Of a DNA stretch of 7,349 nucleotides, positions 1-7,349 are shown in pieces. How positions within the stretch are numbered: the stretch's first letter is position 1; the number at the start of each line of letters is the position of its first letter. The notes beneath the pieces are model-generated. The model did not search any database and had not been told where the DNA came from. It saw only the letters and a list, made by a program, of their open reading frames with translations. Source of the stretch: an uncultured Desulfovibrio sp. (GTDB lineage: Bacteria; Desulfobacterota; Desulfovibrionia; Desulfovibrionales; Desulfovibrionaceae); contig CAMBWG010000104.1 of the NCBI GenBank assembly GCA_945871415.1, positions 1-7,349 of the forward strand, read 5' to 3'. The position numbers were made by a program, and so were the translations under genes.

Positions 1-1581
1 GCCCATAATCTGATTGATGTTGTGGGTATGCTGATCCAGCATGGTCATGTGTTCCTTGAGGGTCAGCGAACCCTCATGCACGTGACGGATGCTTTCCAGC
101 GCCTGATTGACGATATCCGCCCCTTCCAGCGCCTGAGCCTTGGTGGTGGAGGACATGGAAGAAGCCTCTGCGGCGTTATGGGCGACTTCCTGAACCGTGG
201 CGTTCATCTGGTTCATGGCGGTGGCGGCTTCTTCCAGTCTGTCCGCCGAGGCCTTGGCGGATCTGGTGGATTCCGCGACCGTGTCGGAGAGCTCCTCAGC
301 CGAGGTCGAGATAATATTGACGGCCTGTTCCAGCTGCTGAGCGGCATAGAGCATGCCTTCACGTTTGGCGTCCTCGGCCTGCCGCCGCGCCTTGTTGGCC
401 TCTTCGGTGGCCTTGCGCGCGGTTTCGGCCTGTCTCTGGGCTTCGGCGCTTTCCGAGGCGGCCTTTTCCTTCGCCTTCAGGAGATCGGCGACCATGTCGC
501 GCAAATTGCAGTGCAGTGCCAGCAATTCGCCGGAAAAGGCGGTGTCCGGCGGAATATGCGACATGTCGCCGCGCGCCACATGGCCGGTGGCCTTCATGAT
601 AAGTGCCAGAGGATCGCAGATGGAGCGGGCCAGCAGCCACGCCAGAAGCTGCAGAATGACAATGATGGCGATGCAGCATCCCAGCACAATCTTGATGGCG
701 GTATAGGCGGAATCGGAGATTTCCGCATCATCCACCAGAGAAATAATGTGCCAGCCGGCAACGGTAGGCATGGTTCCCGTCAGCCGCTCCATGCCGTCAT
801 AGGGAATCACGGCGACGTTCATGCTCCGGCCGAGCATGGGCTTGAGTTCCGGCGCAAAGGAATCAACCTGTTGCATCAGATGGGCGGGATTACGCGGCGA
901 ACAGAGCATGCGGCCGGTATTGTCCACGATGGCGAAATAACCCGTCTGGCCGAAATTCATGTTTTTGAACATGGCGTCGATGTTCTTGATGCTGATATCT
1001 GCGCCGATGACGCCCAGTGTTTCTCCCTTCGGAGAAGTCAGACGCAGGGAAATGGGAACGACCACTTCGCCGGTGAGAGACTGATAGGCATTGCCGATGC
1101 AGGCGCCTTCGGGCGTGGCCATGTTCTGCTTGTACCAGGGGCGCTGCAGCGTGTTGAATCCCGCCGGGATGCTGCCCGGCAGACTGGTTGCATAACTGCC
1201 GTCAGGAAAGCCGATATAGACCTCTGCAAAATCCGGCGAGGTTTTTTGCAGATCCTGCAGCAACTGGAAAATTTCGCGCCCCTTGGGCGACAGGGCGGAA
1301 AGATCATAATTTGTTGCGCTTGTGGTGGCGGCAAAGCTGGGGAACTGCCCGGGGCTTTCCTGCAGGGCTGGCAGCGTGGCAAGATAGCGCAGTTTTTCCA
1401 TACGGGAAGCAAAGAAATCCCGCAGATAAATGTCGGCAAGGCGGAGCTGATTGGAGGCATCCTGATTATAGAGCGTCAGATTTGTGTCGCTCATCTTCCA
1501 GAAGGAAATACTCGATACGGCTCCGACGGAAATGACGATGCAGAGCAGGAAACCCAGCATGAATTTTACTTTGATGGACAT
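1..1581 (-). CDS. Methyl-accepting chemotaxis protein, dCache type (3' end beyond window)
   Basis: Inner-membrane chemoreceptor that senses a periplasmic ligand and signals to CheA/CheW. The reading frame is open for 527 codons from an ATG at 1581 to the window edge, so the C-terminus is missing. Visible parts: TM1 at about residues 7-26; a periplasmic dCache-like domain at about 35-285 with RPWYKQ (147-152), GEVVVPISLR (171-180), GVIGADIS (190-197) and GQTGYFAIVD (211-220); TM2 at about 293-318; a HAMP domain at about 316-368; an Ala/Glu/Lys-rich coiled coil at 369-410; then the start of the methyl-accepting helix (SAEELSDTVAEST, ATAMNQMNATVQEVAHNAAEAS). The conserved hairpin tip that contacts CheA lies outside the window. 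The start has GAGAGG (1592-1587) five bases upstream. The ligand cannot be told; Cache receptors often bind amino or organic acids. The family assignment is very secure. Confidence 0.97.
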   Translation of the reverse strand, partial: MSIKVKFMLGFLLCIVISVGAVSSISFWKMSDTNLTLYNQDASNQLRLADIYLRDFFASRMEKLRYLATLPALQESPGQFPSFAATTSATNYDLSALSPKGREIFQLLQDLQKTSPDFAEVYIGFPDGSYATSLPGSIPAGFNTLQRPWYKQNMATPEGACIGNAYQSLTGEVVVPISLRLTSPKGETLGVIGADISIKNIDAMFKNMNFGQTGYFAIVDNTGRMLCSPRNPAHLMQQVDSFAPELKPMLGRSMNVAVIPYDGMERLTGTMPTVAGWHIISLVDDAEISDSAYTAIKIVLGCCIAIIVILQLLAWLLARSICDPLALIMKATGHVARGDMSHIPPDTAFSGELLALHCNLRDMVADLLKAKEKAASESAEAQRQAETARKATEEANKARRQAEDAKREGMLYAAQQLEQAVNIISTSAEELSDTVAESTRSAKASADRLEEAATAMNQMNATVQEVAHNAAEASSMSSTTKAQALEGADIVNQALESIRHVHEGSLTLKEHMTMLDQHTHNINQIMG

Positions 1582-1624
1582 GAATACCTCTCTTTGCTGC
1601 CCCGCAAATTCGGGAAAGGAGCCC

Positions 1625-1642
1625 CCGACGTCATGCCGTCGG
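1625..1642 (-). promoter_or_regulatory. Hairpin in the 5' leader of the chemoreceptor gene
   Basis: CCGACG at 1625-1630 and CGTCGG at 1637-1642 form a perfect 6-bp stem with a 6-base loop, 44 bases upstream of the chemoreceptor ATG. A weaker CCCG/CGGG stem lies between it and the ribosome binding site. There is no T-run after it, so it is not a terminator. It does not match the c-di-GMP riboswitch cores I know. It could affect mRNA stability or translation; function is unknown. Confidence 0.3.
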
Positions 1643-1738
1643 TCTTGTGCGGGCCATGCGTATATTTTTATAACTATGCAAGAGGTATGCCGTTTTTTTT
1701 GTTGAAACGTGTTCGGCGTCTGCCCGTCTTCTTCCCGC

Positions 1739-2140
1739 TTATGCCGAATCCGGGGGAGTCATGGCACAGTTGGGAGTCACACCGCGCCCCCGGAGGTAGT
1801 CGCTGCCCCAGCGATACATGGATTCCAGAAGGGGACGCAGGGAATGCCCCAGGGGCGTCAGCGAGTATTCCACGCGCGGCGGTACGACGGGATAAACCTC
1901 CCGATGCACAAGCCCGTCTTCTTCCAGTTCGCGCAGCTGTTGCGTGAGCATCTTGGGCGTTGCTCCGGCAACGAGCCGTTGCAGCTGCGAAAAGCGCAGA
2001 ACGCCGGGTGTCAGCTGCCAGAGGATCAGGGCTTTGTACTTGCCTCCGATGAGACGCAGGGTCGTTGCCACAGGACAATGACAGCCCCCCTGCGGCGTTG
2101 TTGCGGCATCGGGCGGGCTCTGTCGACAGCATGAGGCCAT
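1739..2140 (-). CDS. HxlR-family winged-helix transcriptional regulator with Cys-rich N-terminus
   Basis: A 133-residue DNA-binding regulator of the HxlR (MarR-like) family, normally a dimer acting on a nearby promoter. The core runs from CPVATTLRLIGGKYKALILW (22-41) through RFSQLQRLV (49-57), the recognition-helix segment TPKMLTQQLRELEEDGLV (61-78) and the wing VPPRVEYSLTPLG (86-98). The length is typical. The start ATG at 2140 is supported by AAAGGAG (2153-2147) with a 6-base spacer. Cysteines sit at C4, C5, C20, C22 and C125. C22, directly before the PV, is the position often conserved and redox-active in this family; C4, C5 and C20 are extra, giving CC and CHC motifs. The gene is divergent from copA, with promoter elements that nearly coincide, so joint control of itself and copA is plausible. 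The inducer (quinone, electrophile or metal) is unknown. Confidence 0.93.
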   Translation of the reverse strand: MASCCRQSPPDAATTPQGGCHCPVATTLRLIGGKYKALILWQLTPGVLRFSQLQRLVAGATPKMLTQQLRELEEDGLVHREVYPVVPPRVEYSLTPLGHSLRPLLESMYRWGSDYLRGRGVTPNCAMTPPDSA

Positions 2141-2161
2141 GAGAAGCTCCTTTATAGTTTC

Positions 2162-2223
2162 TTTTAGGATACTTACTATTAATAGAGTACATTCTTGCCA
2201 ATAAGATAAGTATGCCTAAAATG
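2162..2223. promoter_or_regulatory. Divergent hxlR/copA promoter region with nested inverted repeats
   Basis: On the + strand, TTGCCA (2195-2200), a 16-base spacer and TAAAAT (2217-2222) make a good sigma-70 promoter pointing at copA. On the - strand, TTGGCA (2201-2196), a 17-base spacer and a weaker TAGTAA (2178-2173) point at the HxlR gene, so the two -35 boxes overlap. An inverted repeat TTTTAGGATACTTA (2162-2175) / TAAGTATGCCTAAAA (2207-2221), matching over 14 bases apart from one inserted base, covers both -10 regions. Between the arms, TACTATTAATAGAGTA (2174-2189) is a TACT-N8-AGTA dyad resembling operators of HxlR-family regulators such as YodB. I infer operator function; the repeats themselves are seen directly. 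From 2224 to 2285 I see nothing further. Confidence 0.6.
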
Positions 2224-2285
2224 AACCCTGAAGGCAACCGGATTCCCCGTATGCCATGCCGCGGCGGATCGGGGGATCTTCCCTT

Positions 2286-2433
2286 TAGAGCGTTTTACCT
2301 TTGAAAAAGGCGGAACGCGAGGTGGCGGCGCAGCGCCGCCCGGCCATAAGTGAGCGGAAAAGCTACGCTTTTCTGCGAAACGACAGGCCGTATGGTGTGA
2401 AATGCGAAGCATTTCAAGCTGAAAAATGCTCTA
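2286..2433 (+). repeat. Structured intergenic repeat, copy A (copA leader)
   Basis: First of four same-orientation copies. It is bounded by TAGAGCGTTTT (2286-2296) and AAAAATGCTCTA (2422-2433), which are inverted repeats of each other with one G.T pair. Inside are four hairpins: 2290-2301/2307-2318; 2321-2327/2334-2340; GCGGAAAAGC/GCTTTTCTGC at 2354-2363/2367-2376; and TGAAATGC/GCATTTCA at 2398-2405/2409-2416. Several pairs are G.T wobbles. It ends 20 bases before the copA ribosome binding site, so it would be in the copA leader if the promoter at 2195-2222 is used. Confidence 0.92.
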
Positions 2434-2453
2434 GTTTATTCAGTCGCTCTTGC

Positions 2454-2460
2454 GGAGAGG
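2454..2460 (+). promoter_or_regulatory. Ribosome binding site of copA
   Basis: GGAGAGG lies 7 bases before the ATG at 2468. It decides the start: the frame is open further upstream, with a TTG at 2450, but that codon precedes this site and has no site of its own. Confidence 0.8.
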
Positions 2461-2467
2461 TGTGGAT

Positions 2468-5020
<2,553 letters not shown>

Positions 5021-5023
<3 letters not shown>

Positions 5024-5162
5024 AGCGTTTCAACTTTGAAAAAGGTGAAACGCGAGGCGGCGGCACAGCGCCGCCCCGCTCAACGTGTGGAAAAAACCGT
5101 GCTTTTTTCGCGAAAGAATACATGGTTTGAAACGTAAAGCGTTTCAAACTGAAAATGCTCCA
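5021..5162 (+). repeat. Structured intergenic repeat, copy B (starts on the copA stop codon)
   Basis: Starts TAGAGCGTTTC at the copA stop and ends AAAATGCTCCA. Hairpins: GCGTTTCA/TGAAACGC (5025-5032/5046-5053), GGCGGCG/CGCCGCC (5056-5062/5069-5075), an imperfect A-run/T-run stem at about 5088-5112, and GTTTGAAACG/CGTTTCAAAC (5125-5134/5140-5149). It lacks part of the segment before the last hairpin that copies A, C and D share (ACAGGCCGTATGG). Confidence 0.92.
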
Positions 5163-5201
5163 GGAGCGGCAACAACACGGCCCTGAATCAGGGGGAACAG
5201 A

Positions 5202-5236
5202 GGAGAGAAGAGCTGCGGGCTTTTCTCTCCTTTTTT
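5202..5236 (+). terminator. Rho-independent terminator after copA
   Basis: GGAGAGAAGAGC (5202-5213) pairs with GCTTTTCTCTCC (5219-5230) in a 12-bp stem with one G.U pair and a 5-base loop, followed directly by six T (5231-5236). It ends copA transcription about 180 bases past the stop, after repeat copy B, so that repeat should be in the copA mRNA 3' end. Confidence 0.9.
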
Positions 5237-5299
5237 CGACTGTGCGGCGTCGGGCCTCTCGACAGCCTTTCTCCGGGCGTATACCGTCATGAACAGGCG

Positions 5300-5445
5300 T
5301 AGAGCATTTTGCCTTCGAAAAAGGCAAAATGCGAGGCGGCGGTACAGCGCCTCCCGGCCCGAAGAGAGTGGAAAAACCGTGTTTTTCCCGCGAAACCACA
5401 GGCCGTATGGTTTGAAATGCAAAGCACTTCAAACTGACAATGCTC
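5300..5445 (+). repeat. Structured intergenic repeat, copy C (upstream of speG)
   Basis: Starts TAGAGCATTTT and ends with ATGCTC (5440-5445). The first hairpin is a perfect 12-bp stem, GCATTTTGCCTT/AAGGCAAAATGC (5304-5315/5321-5332). The GC-rich second hairpin pairs best as GAGGCG/CGCCTC. The third is GGAAAAA/TTTTTCC. The fourth is GTTTGAAATGC/GCACTTCAAAC (5410-5420/5424-5434) with one A-C mismatch. Copy C begins 64 bases after the copA terminator and ends 51 bases before the speG ribosome binding site. Just past it is a palindrome, CCAACGTTGG (5450-5459). Confidence 0.92.
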
Positions 5446-5495
5446 CGGGCCAACGTTGGTGATGGCGGCGCGGTCGCCGGTATATTCGCTATTGC

Positions 5496-5500
5496 AGGAG
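5496..5500 (+). promoter_or_regulatory. Ribosome binding site of speG
   Basis: AGGAG with a 5-base spacer to the ATG at 5506. It decides the start against an upstream in-frame ATG at 5440, which lies inside repeat copy C. I see no convincing promoter for speG between the copA terminator and this point; TATATT at 5481 has no good -35 partner and would start transcription almost on the ribosome binding site. Confidence 0.8.
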
Positions 5501-5505
5501 CCGTT

Positions 5506-6081
5506 ATGGTGAACGACAGGAAGGTTACGCTGCGTCCTCTTGAAAGGGAGGATCTGGCCTTTGTGCATCAGCTCAATAACAATGCCACAGTGATGCGCTA
5601 CTGGTTTGAGGAACCCTACGAAACCTTTGTGGAGCTGAGCGCGCTGTATGACGAGCATATTCATGATCAGACGGAACGTCGTTTTGTCGTGGTCTGCGAC
5701 GAGCGCAAGGCCGGGCTCGTGGAGCTGGTGGAAATAGACCTTATCCATCGGCGGGCGGAATTTCAGATTATCATTTCGCCGGAATATCAGGGCAAGGGGC
5801 TTGCGGCCCGGGCTATGTGGCTGGCGTTGGAATACGGTTTCGGCGTTCTCAATCTGCACAAGATTTATCTCATTGTGGACAACGACAACGCCAAGGCTAT
5901 TTCCGTCTATAAGAAGCTGGGTTTCCGGGTGGAAGGAGAACTGATTCAGGAGTTTTTTGTCAACGGGCGTTATCATGACGCAACGCGGATGTGCCTTTTT
6001 CAGGAAGAATATCTGGCGGCCTGCGAACGCGGGGACGGGGAGCGCCTTGTCAGTTCTTCCGCCGTTACGCCGGAAAAATAG
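5506..6081 (+). CDS. speG: Spermidine N1-acetyltransferase (GNAT family)
   Basis: Cytoplasmic enzyme that moves an acetyl group from acetyl-CoA to spermidine or spermine, which relieves polyamine toxicity. It has 191 residues, close to the roughly 186 of Escherichia coli SpeG. From memory, long blocks match that protein almost exactly: LRPLERED (9-16), [11 protein letters not shown] (29-39), AGLVELVEI (69-77), [20 protein letters not shown] (81-100) and KKLGF (136-140). QGKGLA (95-100) is the acetyl-CoA pyrophosphate loop, and Tyr135 matches the tyrosine taken as the general acid in SpeG. The N-terminal acidic stretch fits the allosteric polyamine site of the dodecamer. The C-terminal tail after about residue 170 is unlike the E. 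coli one. The gene stands alone between repeat copies C and D. The closeness to an enterobacterial protein may mean transfer. Confidence 0.95.
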   Translation: MVNDRKVTLRPLEREDLAFVHQLNNNATVMRYWFEEPYETFVELSALYDEHIHDQTERRFVVVCDERKAGLVELVEIDLIHRRAEFQIIISPEYQGKGLAARAMWLALEYGFGVLNLHKIYLIVDNDNAKAISVYKKLGFRVEGELIQEFFVNGRYHDATRMCLFQEEYLAACERGDGERLVSSSAVTPEK

Positions 6082-6098
6082 ATATTGCTCTGTGCTGC

Positions 6099-6241
6099 AG
6101 CGTATTTTGCCTTTGAAAAAGGTAAAACGCGAGGCGGCGGCACGGCAGCCCGGCCTGAAGAGAGCGGAAAAACACGCTTTTTCCGTGAAACGACAGGCCG
6201 TATGGTTTGAAACGCAACGCGTTTCAAACTGAAAATGCTCT
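6099..6241 (+). repeat. Structured intergenic repeat, copy D (downstream of speG)
   Basis: The most degraded 5' end (AGCGTATTTTGCC instead of GAGCRTTTTGCC) and a damaged second hairpin (GGCGGCGGCACGGCAGCC), but excellent later stems: CGGAAAAA/TTTTTCCG (6165-6172/6178-6185) and a perfect 11-bp GTTTGAAACGC/GCGTTTCAAAC (6205-6215/6219-6229). It ends AAAATGCTCT and begins 18 bases past the speG stop. Confidence 0.9.
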
Positions 6242-6286
6242 CATGAGCGCATGGAAAATTTGGGCTGCTTTGCGCGAGAATGACGA

Positions 6287-6320
6287 AGGCCCCCGGCATG
6301 TCATGCCGGGGGCCTGTTTT
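6287..6320. terminator. Intrinsic terminator between convergent speG and cstA
   Basis: AGGCCCCCGGCAT (6287-6299) pairs perfectly with ATGCCGGGGGCCT (6303-6315) over 13 bp with a 3-base loop. On the + strand it is followed by GTTTTG, so it can end transcripts from speG. On the - strand, TTCGTCATT follows the stem, a weaker tail, but the position 30 bases past the cstA stop suggests it serves both directions. Confidence 0.82.
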
Positions 6321-6346
6321 GTCAGTCCGTATGCGGGACGGATCGC

Positions 6347-7349
6347 TTAGCAGTCGGTGGGAGCGCCGGGAATGGGCTTCTTGCCCATGACAAGGAAGGC
6401 CACAAGGGCGATTGCGGCGGCGATGATGCCGATCCAGTTGGAGATGGTGATGTCGATGCCGAAGCCCATATTCTTTTCAAAGCAGATATAGGTCACGACA
6501 ACGGCGGTCATGAAGGTGGCGGGAACCGTGCAGATCCAGTGGAAGCGCCCCTTGCGGTACAGGTAGGCCGCACCGGCCCAGAGCACGATCATGGCCAGAG
6601 TCTGGTTGGCCCAGCCGAAGTAGCGCCAGATGATGTTGAAGTCGACCATGGCCAGCACGATGCCGATGGCAAAGAGCGGCACGGCAACCAGCAGGCGGGA
6701 GGTGATGGCGGCCTGCTTGAAGTTGAAGACTTCGGCAATGGTCAGGCGGGCGGCGCGGAAGGCCGTGTCGCCGGAAGTGACGGGCAGGGCGACAACGCCA
6801 AGAATGGCGAGGACGCCGCCGAAGGAACCCATAAGGGCGATGGCCGTATCGTTGACGACGTTGGCGGGACCGCCGGCGGCGGCGAGAGCTTCGGGGCTGG
6901 TGTAGAAGGTCATGCCCACCGTGGCCCACACAAGGCCGATGAAGCCTTCGGCCACCATGCCGCCGTAGAAGACGGCCTTGCCCTGACGCTCATTGCTGAG
7001 GCAGCGGGACATGAGGGGCGACTGGGTGGCGTGGAAGCCGGACAGCGCGCCGCAGGCGATGGTGATGAACACCAGCGGGAAGATGGGCAGCTGCTTAGGA
7101 TGATTATTGGGGAAAGAAGCCCAGTTGTAGAACTCGCAGCCGCTGGTGAACATGGTGACGGTCATGCCCACGGCCATGATGATCAGCACAGCGCCGAAAA
7201 GGGGATACAGACGGCCGATGATCTTGTCGATGGGCATGATGGTCGCCAGGAAGTAATAGGCGAAGATGACGACGATCCAGAAGGTCGTGTTCATGTAGTC
7301 GGGCGTCAGCTTGGCCAGCAGACCGGCGGGAGCGGCCACGAAGACCACG
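6347..7349 (-). CDS. cstA: CstA-family carbon starvation protein / pyruvate transporter (N-terminus beyond window)
   Basis: C-terminal 333 residues of a polytopic inner-membrane transporter of the CstA/BtsT family; the start lies beyond the right edge and the first full codon is at 7348-7346. Members take up pyruvate or peptides, often during carbon limitation. Recognisable family blocks in fragment numbering: CGALSGFHATQSPLMSRCLS (99-118), VALPVTSGDTAFRAARLTIA (186-205) and the IIWRYFGWANQTLAMIVLW block (239-257). About eight hydrophobic helices are visible, near residues 22-38, 47-66, 89-104, 128-148, 171-190, 218-234, 247-263 and 305-321. The protein ends shortly after the last helix (KKPIPGAPTDC), so it lacks the long C-terminal extension of some CstA proteins. 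The substrate in this organism cannot be told from the fragment. The convergent terminator isolates it from speG. Confidence 0.94.
   Translation of the reverse strand, partial: VVFVAAPAGLLAKLTPDYMNTTFWIVVIFAYYFLATIMPIDKIIGRLYPLFGAVLIIMAVGMTVTMFTSGCEFYNWASFPNNHPKQLPIFPLVFITIACGALSGFHATQSPLMSRCLSNERQGKAVFYGGMVAEGFIGLVWATVGMTFYTSPEALAAAGGPANVVNDTAIALMGSFGGVLAILGVVALPVTSGDTAFRAARLTIAEVFNFKQAAITSRLLVAVPLFAIGIVLAMVDFNIIWRYFGWANQTLAMIVLWAGAAYLYRKGRFHWICTVPATFMTAVVVTYICFEKNMGFGIDITISNWIGIIAAAIALVAFLVMGKKPIPGAPTDC

Noticed and set aside
22..1947. Long open frame on the + strand (641 codons)
   Set aside because: It is antisense to the chemoreceptor and the HxlR gene, has no recognisable domain, and is low-complexity Gly/His/Arg-rich. 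The - strand frames show clear MCP and HxlR sequence.
2221..2304. Small ORF of 27 codons starting ATGAACCCTGAAGG, ending in repeat copy A
   Set aside because: No ribosome binding site, no recognisable sequence, it overlaps the promoter -10, and it ends by chance inside the repeat.
2141..2453. CueR or CsoR operator for copA
   Set aside because: I looked for the CueR-type dyad with long spacing and for CsoR-type G-tract boxes upstream of copA and found none convincing.
2450..2467. Upstream TTG start for copA
   Set aside because: The ribosome binding site lies after it, and the ATG at 2468 fits the usual CopA N-terminus.
5181..5193. Palindrome CCCTGAATCAGGG
   Set aside because: The loop would be one base and it is an isolated short palindrome; no basis for a function.
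5440..5505. Upstream ATG start for speG
   Set aside because: It lies inside repeat copy C without a ribosome binding site. The start at 5506 matches the known SpeG N-terminus in length.

Overview
The window holds five protein genes, two of them cut by the window ends, plus four copies of a structured repeat of about 145 bp. The organism is probably a Desulfovibrionaceae-type gut or anaerobic bacterium (Desulfovibrio/Bilophila/Mailhella-like). I infer this from the moderately high GC content, the style of the dCache chemoreceptor signalling domain and the CstA sequence, not from a marker gene.

Layout, left to right. A methyl-accepting chemotaxis protein runs leftward and leaves the window (1-1581, -). 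An HxlR-family regulator with a cysteine-rich N-terminus follows (1739-2140, -). A compact divergent promoter region carries inverted repeats (about 2162-2223). Repeat copy A (2286-2433) lies in the probable leader of a copper P-type ATPase, copA (2468-5023, +). This protein carries an extra C-terminal heavy-metal-associated domain that looks like a fused CopZ chaperone, and a ribosome binding site and ATG are retained at the fusion point. Repeat copy B starts on the copA stop codon (5021) and is followed by a strong intrinsic terminator (5202-5236). Repeat copy C (5300-5445), spermidine N1-acetyltransferase speG (5506-6081, +) and repeat copy D (6099-6241) follow. A convergent hairpin terminator (6287-6320) separates this from cstA, a CstA-family carbon starvation/pyruvate transporter gene that reads leftward from beyond the right edge (6347-7349, -).

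The + strand genes handle stress: copper export (copA with its chaperone domain) and polyamine detoxification (speG). The HxlR gene shares back-to-back promoters with copA and may control it. The chemoreceptor and the CstA transporter are unrelated neighbours at the two ends.

The most unusual content is the repeat family, with four same-orientation copies bracketing copA and speG, several hairpins each, and paired substitutions that keep stems intact. The copA-copZ fusion with an internal translation start and the hxlR/copA divergent promoter come next. No rRNA, tRNA, CRISPR array, transposase or phage gene is visible.
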